Assembly (NCBI RefSeq): GCF_000372725.1
Contig: NW_005199045.1
Location: 489,606 to 553,605, forward strand
Length of the DNA: 64,000 bases
Reading direction: 5' to 3'
Source: Emiliania huxleyi CCMP1516
Taxonomy: Eukaryota; Haptophyta; Isochrysidales; Noelaerhabdaceae
In this document: one piece after another, positions 19,954 through 31,257 of the stretch
Layout of the letters: each line of letters starts with the position of its first letter
Numbering within the stretch: position 1 is the stretch's first letter
Made by a program: the position numbers and the translations under genes
The notes under the pieces: model-generated
Databases searched by the model: none
What the model was told of the DNA's origin: nothing
What the model saw: the letters and a program-made list of their open reading frames with translations, nothing else

Positions 19954-22900
19954 TCACGAGTCGTCATAGAGGTCGAAGTACTTTTCATCGCCTTCCAAGC
20001 CCTCGTCGAGCACGACCGCGTCCGCGCGCGCTGCCGCCGCAGCCCCTGCTCGGCGGAAGGCGTCCTGCAGCGGATGCTCGTAGGGAAGCGCGTCCTCTCG
20101 CGCCGCTGCCCGGAGGAGCCAGCGCAGCCGCACGCGCTCCTCGTGCATGAAGGCCGTGTTTGCTGCGCCGGCGGCCTCTCGCTCCCTCCTGTTCCTGAGC
20201 GCTCCGAGCGGGCTGATGCCCGGGCTGGTCGAGAGGTACTCGGCAAAGGACTGCTTGCTCATCAGCTCGTCGTCCGCGCAGTAGGCGAAGAGGCGGCGGC
20301 GGAACCAATGCGCCCACGGCCCGCACTGGTAGCCGTCGCTCTGCAAGTTGAGCGTCACGCTGACTAGCTGCCAGCCCGTGTCCTTTGGCGCCGCGTCGAA
20401 GGCGTCCCGAACGCGCGCTAGAGGATGCGTGCGGCTGAAAATGCTGGTGCCGAACGGCTCCCAGTGCACGGCGAGCCGCTGAGGCCCGATGAGCGCGACG
20501 TTGTGCCAATGGGCGCCGTCGCAGACCTGCTGCAACATCACGCAGTCGCAGAGTTGCAGCACCCGCTGCCCTCCTCTTTGACGGAAGATGCTGCATGCCG
20601 AGGCTACGTCGCGGGGGTAGTTGTACCGCAGCGGCGAGCCGGCGCCACTCTCGCCGTCTGGACGCTCGTCTACGTAGTGTGCGTTGGCGAGGTTCGAGTC
20701 GCTGAACCACTGCCGGTGGTAAGATGAGATGTAGCCAGCCTCGCCGACGCGCAAGTGGGGCGGTCCCTGTAGCTCTGGCTCCACCAGCTCGACGTCCACC
20801 TCCACGTCGTCGGAGCCGGGTCTGCCGGCAAACAGCGCCTCGTCCTCGACCTCGTCCTCCCCTCCCGTCTCTACTTCTCCCTTCCCGCGGGCTTCCATGT
20901 CTGATATGATCGTGTCCCACGACACCCCCCCACCCTCGGCGTCCTCGGCTATCGCGCTGCGGCGCCAGCGAGGCGCCTCTGCCGAGCCAATCTGGCTCAC
21001 ATCAGAGACAGGGTTCCACAGCTGTTTCATCGACCATGTCTCCACCTTGGTGAAGAACGGGCACTCCACGTACACGTTCTCCTCCTCGGTATCCTCGTGC
21101 AGCCAGCGAATCTTTATCTTGATTCTCATGACCGCCTCGACGCGAGCGAGGTACACCTCTGGGTCTCCATCCTGCCGGACGGCCCAGAGGACCTCCACGA
21201 CGTTCCCCACCTGCAGCGACCTCCGGATCGCCGCTGTGCTCACGCCCTTCTCCAACGGCCAGCCCGGCTGGCGACCCTCGCCCTCCGCCGAGCTCGCCGT
21301 CCCGCCGTCGGCCGCGTCGGTCGAGCCTCCGGCCTCGCCCGAGCCCTCCTCCCCCTCCTCCTCCGCCCCGCCCTCCTCCTCCTCCTCCTGCGGCTCGTCC
21401 ACGAACGCCGAGAACTCCATGCTGTCGAGCCGGAGATCCTGCAGCTGCGCGGCGAGGCCCTCCTTCTCGGTGACTCGCTTGGACACGTTGTGTCCGAGAG
21501 CGGCCGACGCGGCGCTCCAATCGGCTGCCGTTGTCGGGTAAACGTGCCCGCGGTGCCGCGGTGCCGTGAGCCTTGTCGCGCACGTCTCCGACCGGCGCTG
21601 CGTCCCGTGCAAATCGCGAGAGAGCGTCTTGACGACCGTCTCCGAGAAGAAGTTGCTGATCGGCACAAAGACGCCGACGCTCCAGATGGAATCGTAGACG
21701 TCGCTACCGCCCGCCACGTCGCGCAGCTGCGTCGGCCGCTTACAGCTTGCCAGCAGCTTAAAGACGCCGAGGGCGTCGTCCTGAAACCAGAGGCCGACCC
21801 CCTCGGTGGCGTTGGTGATCGCAGCGCTGAGCTCGGTGGCATCGGCCGAGTCGGGGAGGTGCGGCAGCATGCTCTGGATTAAGCCTCCCCGGCCCTGCTT
21901 CGCGAGCGCCAGCAGCTCCTGCGCCGAGAGAACAGCATGCTCTCCCTCCTCGTCCATAGTTCCCAGCGCCACGAGCGCGGGGTTCGTCCGCCACGCTGCC
22001 GTGTGCTGTCGGAAGTAGGTAGAAGCAGCGCGTGCGGCCTTGCGCACGATGGCCCGCACATCCAGGCGCGAGAACGCCGCCGTGTTCTTGGCGACCATTG
22101 CTCGCAGCGGCGCAAAGTCGCCCTTCCATGGACGGCCGCCTTCGAGGTCGCGCGTCTCGTCGTTGTCGCTGGCGAGCGCGTCGAGGTAGGCGAGCCGCAG
22201 GCGAAGCACGCGGGGTGCCTTGAACGCCACGCCCGGCCCGTCGTTCTCGGTAAACTTGAGGAAGCGGTCGGCCGACCGCTCGCCGTAGATGGCCAGGAAC
22301 GAGAGCCACACGCGTATCTCCGGGTCGAGGAGCTCAAGCAGCAGCTCGCGCCGCGCGGCGTCCTTGATCGAGCTCACCTTCTCGAGCAGCGTGGCGCCAG
22401 TCAGCGCCAGCTTCTCACCGAACTCGTCGGTCTGCTCGGCGTCGGCAAAGAGCCCCTCGTCGCCCTGCGCGCAGAGCCACTCGTGCAAGAGACAGCACAC
22501 GATCAGCTCGAGGCGCCGCGTCGTGGGCGCCAGCCACATGCACGTGTACACCCAGTAGAGCCACCGGGTGTCCACGCCTCCCGGCATGTCGCCGAGACGC
22601 GCCAGCCCCTCCGAGACGCGGACATAGTTTTTGCAGCCCTTCGACTCCTTGACGGCGAGCACGACGTCGGCCAGCAGCTGCGTCAGAGGGAGCGTGGGGA
22701 AGCGTTGGAGGGGTGTGTGAGCGCCTCTTACGTCGGGCGTGGCGCGCCTCCGGGATGCGATGCCGTCCGCTTTTGGTGGAGCCCGAGTGCGCGAGCAGGT
22801 GCTCGCGGCGGCAGGCACCAGCCGCCTCGCAGACATTCTTCACCTCGTTGTTGATCACGTGGGACAAGCAGAGGATAAAGAAGCACAGCACGTGCTTTGC

Positions 22901-24514
22901 CGCACGCATCGAGGTCCAGATGTGCGCAAAGGCGCCGCCCTTGTGCCGCTCCGACGCAATGGTCAAGCTGGCATTGGAGGCGGTGCCGTCGGAGACGCAG
23001 AAGTCGATCCGATCGATCGGCAGGCCGAGCTCGTTGACCGCGCGCACGTTGCTCGCGCCGACGTTCACGCCCGTCTTCTTGTGGCCATCGGCGTCTGGCC
23101 GGAGCTTAAAGGTGGCGATCACCTCGCGCTCACGCAGCGCCGGCAGCCTCTCGCACGACAGCGTGACGACGACCCAGGCCACCTTGTTGATCGTCACCTC
23201 GTCCCACTGCAGCACGTTTCGCCGCTTCGAGAAGGAGTTCTCCACAGCTCTCTGGCGCTGCACGAACCAGAACTGCATGTCGTGCAAGCGGACCGTCTCG
23301 TGGCTCTCGTGCTGCGGCCGCTCCGCCTCCGGGAGCGACTTCAGGTACCGCTTCGAGCAGGCCGTGGCGACGCCCTGCGCGCCACGCAGCGAGAGGGTCT
23401 TACCCGCCGCCGAATGGTAGAGCACGTTCGTCTCCTCTCGCCATTCTGGGAGGTAGACTCCCCCCGCTCGGCTCGCGGGCAGCGCCAGGGTCGACGCCGC
23501 CGCGCCGGGTCTGCCGGGAGGCCGCCACGAGAGCATGGCCACGTGAGTGCGCCGCATAAGCTCGAGGATCGTCTCGCCGGGCAGGACTTCGAGCGTGCGA
23601 AAGCGTCCGGCGCCGCGCAGCAACGAGCAGTATTGTCGCTTAAAGCGCTCGAGCTGGACCCGCAGCTCGCGCTGGAGGCTGGGGCTGCGCTGCAGCACCG
23701 CGTGGAGGGCGTGCAGCTCGTACAGCCCGCGGAGGCGCGGGATCTCGTCGGGGTGCCGCGCCTGCTCGGCAAGCGCGCGAAAGCACATTCCTAGCCGGCG
23801 AGGCTTGAGTGCGACGGCGTTCTCGTCCATGGTCTCCAAGGCAAACTCGGCCATGGACAGCTGCCAGACGGCATCTGTGCCCCACGCAGCCTGCGGGTTG
23901 GAGAGCAGGCGCAGCATGTCGCGCTCCTTCTCCTGCCAGAGCTCGCGCAGATTGGCGAGCGCAGTCTCAATCTCCGCCCGCTGCGCTCGCAGCAGCTGCG
24001 ACCTCGCCAACGCAGATTGCCTAGTCTGCACACCGGTCTCGAGGGCCTCGAGTGCGTCTGCGGCCGCAGCCTCCGCCAGCTGCACGCTGAGGCTACCCGT
24101 CGCGACGCCAGCGGCGCTAGTCAGCTGCGAGTCCTCAAGGCGAGGCCGCTGCGCCGTCCTGGCGCCTGTGGCGGTCGCGGGTGACCGACCTTTGCCGTAG
24201 CCGGGTTGGCGAACGCAAGCGGAGGCGGTCTGCCCAGCCTTGGAGGCGGCGGCTGCGGCGGGCTGCCGCGCCTTTTGGACGGTAGACGCGCGAGAGGCCT
24301 TTTGAACGGCTTCAGCTCGCTGACTGCGCGCCTGCTTTTGGCACACCACCCACTCGCCGCCGACAGCCTCGTATTGTGGTGCTTCCGATCGTGACGAGGG
24401 CTCAGACGGACCGCGCGAGCCGGCTGCACCAGAGACCTCCTTTGGAGGACGATGAGCGCCTTGCATGACGCCCTTGGCCTTGCGGCCGTGTGCAGGCTTC
24501 TTCTTCGGCGCCAT
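19954..24514 (-). CDS. hAT-like transposase fused to a Ulp1/adenain-type cysteine protease
   Basis: Two long frames join in phase if 22678-22843 is removed (GAG/GTGAAG donor, GACGCAG acceptor, 166 bp), giving about 1464 aa from the ATG at 24514. The N-terminus is Lys-rich. RNase H-like signatures follow: LQWDEVTINK (D about 438), CVSDGTASN (D about 509), CLSHVINN (C549, H552), then GVDTRWLYW after the junction; D-D spacing of 70, DGTASN and the C-x2-H motif are as in hAT transposases. A central acidic region leads to a C48/adenain-like domain: AHWHNVALIG (His about 1279), Glu 17 residues on in VHWEPFG, and QSDGYQCGPW (Cys about 1342). His-Glu-Cys with this spacing resembles adenain and Ulp1. 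Likely a nuclear mobile-element protein; ends were not found. KDZ-type elements are the main alternative. Confidence 0.7.
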
Positions 24515-24622
24515 TGCGACCTGCTTTGAAGGCGCCTCGAAGCTAGCTCCGGCAGCACGATGGGTGCGGGTTCATCGCGTGTCTTTTCCTGCGGCCCACT
24601 GTGAAGTTGGGATCTGAGCTCT

Positions 24623-24840
24623 CGTTTTAACACAGCCCGTAAGGTGCCCCGCCGGGGTGCCGGTTCGTTTTCCGCCCACGATCATGACCTCGGAGAACGC
24701 ATTAGCCGCTACAGCGGAAGCTGTGATTTCGGCTTCCTCGGCAATTTCGATGTAGCGGCTAATGCGTTTCGCGACATAATAGCTAAAACTCGAGCCAGAG
24801 CTATGGGCGCCGAGTTCGCCACCCAATTTGTGTTAAAACG
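24623..24840. mobile_element. inverted-repeat element (MITE-like) upstream of the transposase
   Basis: CGTTTTAACACA at 24623-24634 is repeated inverted at 24829-24840. Inside, ACGCATTAGCCGCTACA (24697-24713) is perfectly inverted at 24751-24767, so the single strand folds into a hairpin. No clear target duplication. It lies about 110 bp upstream of the transposase ATG and could instead be a subterminal structure of that element. Confidence 0.55.
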
Positions 24841-25459
24841 GAAGCAGGGCTCGTGGTTGGTTAACTGTAGACCACACGGACGCGCGGCCGGCGGCTGAGA
24901 AGGCCACGCAGCCCCTCTTCCTGGTCACTGACGGGAGCACTGGTCGGCGTGAAGACCCCAAGATGGCGCTGTTCGCGCCTCCCGTCCACCACTACCGATC
25001 AGGTGGCCGGCCTGGGTGCCCCCCCGGCGGGTGGGAAAGGGCGCAAAGCTCCGTTTCATTGCCTACCCCTGTAGTTTTGACATAGTGCTGAGATTTCGTG
25101 GCTGAAGTCTCGACGAAGATTTGGGAGATCTCAAGGGCGGGACTAGAGACTGAGATCTGCCCTGAAATCTTCAGGTCTCACTCCTCTCAATCTCTAAGAA
25201 AGACTAGAGATTACCATGACTGACAGAATACGCACAAGATATGGTGGTCACTTTTGGCGGTACTAGTGTTATCCGTGAGGCCAGGTGCGGCGATTCCGCC
25301 CGGGGGATTATCGTGGGCACGCCACCACGAACCTCGGGCAGACAGCGCGTGCGCGGCGGCGGAGGGCCGGCGAGCCGCCGGGTTGCCGAACGTCGTCGGC
25401 CGACCTCCGCCGCGGACGTCACTGGCCGCAATTCCGGGAGAAAGTGCGCGGGGGCCCGC
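24841..25459. other. no gene seen
   Basis: Low-scoring short frames only. The AT-richer part at 25060-25260 contains a GAGATCT/GAGATTT-rich stretch (repeated TGAGATY words at 25089-25200) and lies downstream of RPL22. Confidence 0.45.
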
Positions 25460-26075
25460 TTAGTCCTCGTCCTCGTCGGCCTCGTTGTCGTGGATGTTGT
25501 AGTACCGGAGCTCGTACGAGTCCTTCTTGTTGGCAATGACGTGCAGCCAATCGCGCAGCTGCTGCTTCTTCAGGTACTTCTTGGAGAGGTACTTGAGATA
25601 GCGCTTGGAGAAGTCCGTCTCGGCAGAGACAATCACCTTCGCCTTCTCGCGGGAGACCGTCACAAGGTCGGCGAGGTTGCCAACCTTGCCATTCACCTTG
25701 ATCTTGTCGAGCAGGAACTTCTCCTGGGCGGCACAGTGCGCGAGCCGGTTGGGGGCGCGCCGCGGGGCGAGCGTCTAGCGGGCGCGAGGGGATGTGCGGC
25801 GACGGGAGGGGACGATGAGGCCGGCGGGGGGAGGGGCGGACGACGAGAGCCCGCGACCGGCGCCCGCGAGGGGGGGGGGGGGGGGGCGCACAAAGGACGC
25901 GGCATCCATGATGCCGTCGTCGACCGGCTGCGAGCAGTCAATCGCAAACTTCTTGACCACCTTCTTCTTCTGGATCTTCTTGGCCTGCGGGCGGCGGAGG
26001 GGCGGGCGCGTGGGCATTCCGCCACGCGCGAGCAGCAGCGACGGATAGCGGGGGGCGGCGACGCACGGGAGCCAT
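25460..26075 (-). CDS. RPL22: 60S ribosomal protein L22 (eL22)
   Basis: Three exons, 26075-26067, 25984-25892 and 25723-25460, give a 121-aa protein, the usual eL22 length. Exon 1 encodes only MAP; exon 2 [13 protein letters not shown] then [18 protein letters not shown]; exon 3 [54 protein letters not shown] and an acidic tail EADEDED, all diagnostic of eL22. Both introns (25985-26066, 82 bp; 25724-25891, 168 bp) are GT-AG in phase 0; intron 2 contains a G-run of 18. The product is a structural component of the large cytosolic ribosomal subunit. A start codon followed by a first intron after three codons is typical for ribosomal protein genes. Confidence 0.95.
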
Positions 26076-26118
26076 GTTGCGGGCGAAGGAGGAGAGAGGA
26101 GGGGCCTGGCGCAGCCCC

Positions 26119-26315
26119 GTGCTTGGCGAGAAGAATTCGCGCAGGCCGCGACGCCTAGCACCACACTCCTCTCCTTGAAATCCCTGTGTGGTGGCGGAAG
26201 AGCTCTACAGCTCTACAGCGCTCCAGAGCGCTCTACATCTCTACAGCTCTACAGCGCTCTACACTCTCTACATCCTCTACACCCTCCCTCAGGTGGGTGC
26301 TTGGCGAGAAGAATT
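26119..26315. repeat. CTCTACA minisatellite flanked by a 19-bp direct repeat
   Basis: GTGCTTGGCGAGAAGAATT occurs at 26119-26137 and again at 26297-26315. Between them lies a CTCTACAGC-type minisatellite (26200-26292) of the same family as the arms of the 4.1-4.6 kb foldback element; the run CATCCTCTACACCCTCCCTC also occurs at about 6284-6305. The flanking repeat lies in the upstream region of RPL22. Confidence 0.75.
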
Positions 26316-26330
26316 GGACCTCGTGCAGCC

Positions 26331-26465
26331 AAGGGCGTTCTGCAGTTAAGGGGAAACCCGGTGCACGGAACGAACCCTCGGAGACCCATGTTTACTTTAC
26401 GGCCCTTTCCCTGCGAACGCGCACCCCCGGGGCTAGGCCTAGGGCTCTCTAGCCCGTAACCCGCC
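26331..26465 (+). repeat. interspersed repeat, copy 1 (inverted copy at 41.6 kb)
   Basis: The segment GGGCGTTCTGCAGTTAAGGG ... CTCTCTAGCCCGTAACCCG is the reverse complement of 41607-41740 with about 85-90 percent identity by eye. A third fragment of its end (GGGCTAGGGCTTTCTTGCCC) lies at 34386-34415. Confidence 0.8.
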
Positions 26466-26754
26466 TCGGCGAGAGTGAGAGAGAGAGAGAGATTTAGCAA
26501 TACCAAACAACTCTTTTTGTTCTTCGGCTGCCTGCGCAAGAAAGTAAGATTCTTCTTTCACGTGTTACTGCCAGTGCGCGTCAGTCCCCCAAAGTTGTGC
26601 AAGCGCGAATTCAAAATTCTTAAATAAATAAATAAAAAAGAGTCGTAGAAAATCCAAAATCCAAATCGCAAACATAGAAACCCAATCACACACAACACAC
26701 AGCCACGTGGCATAGGAGAGCAGGAGGTAATAAATAAAACGGACACGCGAAACG

Positions 26755-26830
26755 AGGGGTGGGAGAAGGACAGGGTCCCACCTGCACGAGCAGGATCTTG
26801 GAAGGACGATCAGGGACACAGCTCACAGGG
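26755..26830 (+). repeat. interspersed repeat with CACCTGCACGAGCAGG word
   Basis: GGTGGGAGAAGGACAGGGTC followed by CACCTGCACGAGCAGG recurs at 39436-39480 and, diverged, at 57666-57725, each time next to a GGACGRTCAGGG word or the GTGTCGCCGTT repeat. Non-coding; probably a fragment of a dispersed element. Confidence 0.7.
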
Positions 26831-26964
26831 GAACGAGAGCGGGGAGCGCATCGCGACACGGAGGGGGGCTGGGCAGGGTTTCACCCACACGCTAGAGTCA
26901 AGTTGGGAGTGCTTACTGTTGGGAGTGCTTACTCGTCGCCCTGAATGGTTGCCCAGGTTGTGAG

Positions 26965-27490
26965 GGACACGATCCCGGCGTGAACACGCCGATCTGACAA
27001 AATCCCGAGTGCCTACCGCACGCGCCGCGTCGCGGCGCGTGCGGTGGGCTTTGTTTGAAGTTAAAAGTCGAATCAGAGCGCCGTCGGTGCTGTCCCTCGT
27101 TTTCCTCCCACGGACCGCCCGTCCGGCACCGCTCCGGGACGCACGCCGGCGAAGCACCTCAAGCTGCTGTACGGCCCCGGCATCGCCTCCCCTGGCTTAG
27201 CTAGACTGAGAGATATTGTGCAAAAGGTTGGTCTCTACAATGTATATGCTGACACTTTACCTCCCAGAGCTCGTCCCGGTCCGCCACGGCCATCCTTGGC
27301 CTCCGGACGGCCCCCGGCCGCGGCGCGGTGCGGCGGCGTCACAAATCTGACCACAGAGCCCCGAGGCCCGATCAGGCGTATGCATTGCCCATCCAGGGCT
27401 ATCACCTGGACCTATCAACAGGCGCCTGCGGCGCCGTGGCCCCGGGGGAGGGCACGTTCACACCTGTCCAACCATTCGTGCAGCACAGGT
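26965..27490 (+). repeat. 500-bp interspersed repeat, copy 1 (inverted copy at 58.6-59.1 kb)
   Basis: Matches the reverse complement of 58600-59105 across its length, with shared words GCACGCGCCGC palindrome at 27020-27044, TTTGTTTGAAGTTAAAAGTCG, GTACGGCCCCGGCATCGCC and ATAGCCCTGGATGGGCAATG (complement). Both copies start with a perfect CG-rich palindrome. Short frames inside (LFEVKSRIRA, RTARPAPLRDARRRST) are shared by both copies, suggesting an old element ORF. It ends some 40 bp before the cyclophilin start codon. Confidence 0.85.
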
Positions 27491-27530
27491 GCTTCCAACT
27501 CTGTCTGCGCGCTCGACGCAAAACAACGCC

Positions 27531-29136
<1,606 letters not shown>

Positions 29137-29489
29137 GCGAGAGTGAGCGTGGGTGTGGAAAGAGTCCGACGGGTGTGCTGAGGGTTTGCATGGACGGGAA
29201 GAAAGAAAGAATTTGAAAAAGAAAACGGACATTGCAAGGGTTAGGGGGGTACTTTACGGCTCTACGTTAGGGCTGCGGCTGGCTGGGTTATACCTTTGAG
29301 ACCGCCATCCCCAGCGTCCCTCCCTCCTCTAGTCATTGAATCTCAACTTCTCGACTCTCCAACACGAAGTGCTGCGATCGGGGTTGCCCGATTTATTTTT
29401 TCTTTCTTTTTTTGGGCCCTGACCCCTGTTGGGCACCCTACCTACCTTTTGCGCAGCAACACCTTAAACTTTTAGGCGGCCCTCCAAAT

Positions 29490-29860
29490 TCGGGTCGGAG
29501 CGTAGCGGAGTTGGCCCCGAGTTTGAAAACGGGCGACGGACGCTTGCGTCCTAGGGAGGGGGGGGAAGTAACCTGAAACTGCAACGATGCATGCGTGCAG
29601 CACGAACGGCTGCGTGCGATTCAGCGGTCGCGCCGCTGAGCGTTCAGGTCGAGCTCGGCGAGCTGAGCAAGATCATCCAGCGGCGCGACAGCTGAATCGC
29701 AAGCGTTGAGGAACGCGAGACAGATCGCGTTCCGCGTTTCAGTTTCACGAAAGGTACCACCCTCCCTAGCCTCCAACAACGCCTCCCCGGCGCAGAGGGG
29801 CCCCCGGAGGGATGCTCAACCGCTCCACGCCACCCGCGATCCTATTCCCACAGCGCCGCT
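29490..29860 (-). repeat. interspersed repeat, copy interrupted by a MITE (intact copy at 35.0 kb)
   Basis: 29490-29550 and 29766-29860 are the two halves of a segment found uninterrupted, inverted, at 35030-35175 (words GACGGACGCTTGCGTCCTAG, CTCCAACAACGCCTCCCCGG and GGATGCTCAACCGCTCCACG). The halves are separated by the element at 29551-29769. Confidence 0.85.
29551..29769. mobile_element. foldback MITE with CTAG target duplication
   Basis: CTAG at 29551-29554 and 29766-29769 bound a segment whose ends are inverted: CTAGGGAGGG...CCTGAAACTG against the complement of CAGTTTCACG...CCCTCCCTAG. Internally GCGATTCAGC and CGCGCCGCTG (about 29617-29640) are inverted at about 29678-29700. The orthologous empty site at 35.1 kb has a single CCTAG, so CTAG (or CCTAG) was duplicated on insertion. 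No coding capacity. Confidence 0.8.
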
Positions 29861-29995
29861 GCGAGTAGCCCACACGTTAGTGAGTCCTTCGGTAAGCGCG
29901 GGTTAGCGCGGGCTAAATTTTAGTGTGGCTTAACCCGGTGGAACCCACGCTCGCCCGCGCTGACTGACAACTCCGACGTTATTTTCAGGGTCACC

Positions 29996-30839
29996 ATGGA
30001 GACGCCAGCTCAGAGTGCCCCCGCGACGGACGCCTCGCCGCCTCAGTCCGCCGATGCCGACGCGCACACGCTGCACGCCCCCGCGCCGGACAGCTCGCCC
30101 GCCGCCGCGCCCAGCGAGCCCTCCTGCATCGGCGTGCTCCGCTCTGCGGCCGAGGCGTGCGAGGATGCCGGTTCGGCGGTGCTGTCGGAGCCTTCGGCTG
30201 CAGCTGCGGCGCGCGAGCTCTGCGAGCGCGTGCTTGCCCTCCTGCCTGCCGACCAGAGGGGCACCTCTTCCTCCAACGGGATCAACGTGGACGTGGAGCT
30301 CGACAAGTGGGTCAACGCTAAGCGTGCGAAAGACTTTGTGACGGCCGACGCAATCCGTGAGAAGCTACGCGCCGCCGGGGTCGATCCGGACCGCGCCCGT
30401 CCGCGCGACGTGCGTGGCACCCGTGCCACCGAGTCTCCCTCAACAAAGGTGGCGTCACTCGCCTTTCGCCACATAGGTGTTCCCTCAGGGCGGCGGCGGC
30501 GGCGGCGGTGGCGGCGGGTACGGCGGCGGGTACGGCGGCGGCGGGTACGGCGGCGGCGGGTACGGCTACAGGCCGCCGCCGCCCTACGGGGGCCCCCCAC
30601 CCGGCGGGTACGGCTACCCTGGAGGGTACGGAGGCCCTCCGATGGGGTACGGCGGCGGTTTCGCCCAGGGCCCGGCGGCGGGCGCCAAGCGGCCACGGCA
30701 AGAGTACGACGCCGCAACCGAGGCACAGCTGGACCGGTGGCTGGAGGCGAAGCGCGCGAAGGACTTTGCAACTTCGGACTCGATCCGAGACCAGCTGCGC
30801 GCGCGCGGCATCGATCCGGACCGCGCGAGGCCGCGATGA
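29996..30839 (+). CDS. protein with two CysRS-C-terminal-like helical repeats and Gly/Tyr linker
   Basis: Exons 29996-30409 and 30489-30839 (GT-AG, phase 0, 79-bp intron), 254 aa. The N-terminal 80 residues are Ala/Pro/Ser-rich. Two near-identical 37-residue repeats follow: VELDKWVNAKRAKDFVTADA then IREKLRAAGVDPDRARPRD (about 100-138), and QLDRWLEAKRAKDFATSDSI then RDQLRARGIDPDRARPR at the C-terminus. They resemble the helical segment at the end of cysteinyl-tRNA synthetases (AKRAKDF..AD.IRD.L...GV). Between them lies a low-complexity GGGYGG/PPYGG linker typical of RNA-associated phase-separating proteins. A nucleic-acid or RNP role is inference. Start chosen as the first ATG of the frame. 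Confidence 0.65.
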
Positions 30840-31257
30840 AGGGCCGCTGCCCCCCCCCCCCCCACCCCACACCCAAGGGTGACCAGGCGTCGCACCCTGG
30901 CGGCGCCGGCGCAGCACCAGCGCCGCGGCGGGTAGGAGCGCAGGGGCCAATGCAGGGCTAATGCACTTGCCGCCGGCGAAGCTTGCAAGCCGCACTTATC
31001 TTTTTAGAAATATAGAATTCAACATGTCCAGATAGTGTGGATACGGCTTTAGTGGACGACAGAAGACGTAAACTGTGAGGACCAATGTGGCTCTCAAATG
31101 TTATCATATTTTGTCACTGCGTCTGGGGTGCACGCGACGCCTGAAAACAGAAGAGAGCTAGAGAGCGGGGCCCGCGCGCCGCGTATACGTATCTCGCAGG
31201 CTCGACAGGGACAGCGACAGGATCCGCGATCTCCCCGCGAGAGCGTCGTGCAGGGCT
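30840..31257. other. convergent intergenic region
   Basis: Holds a C-run at 30851-30862 and an AT-richer patch at 31000-31115; the 3' ends of the CysRS-like-repeat gene (plus) and the kinase-Nudix gene (minus) face each other. No gene seen. Confidence 0.5.
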
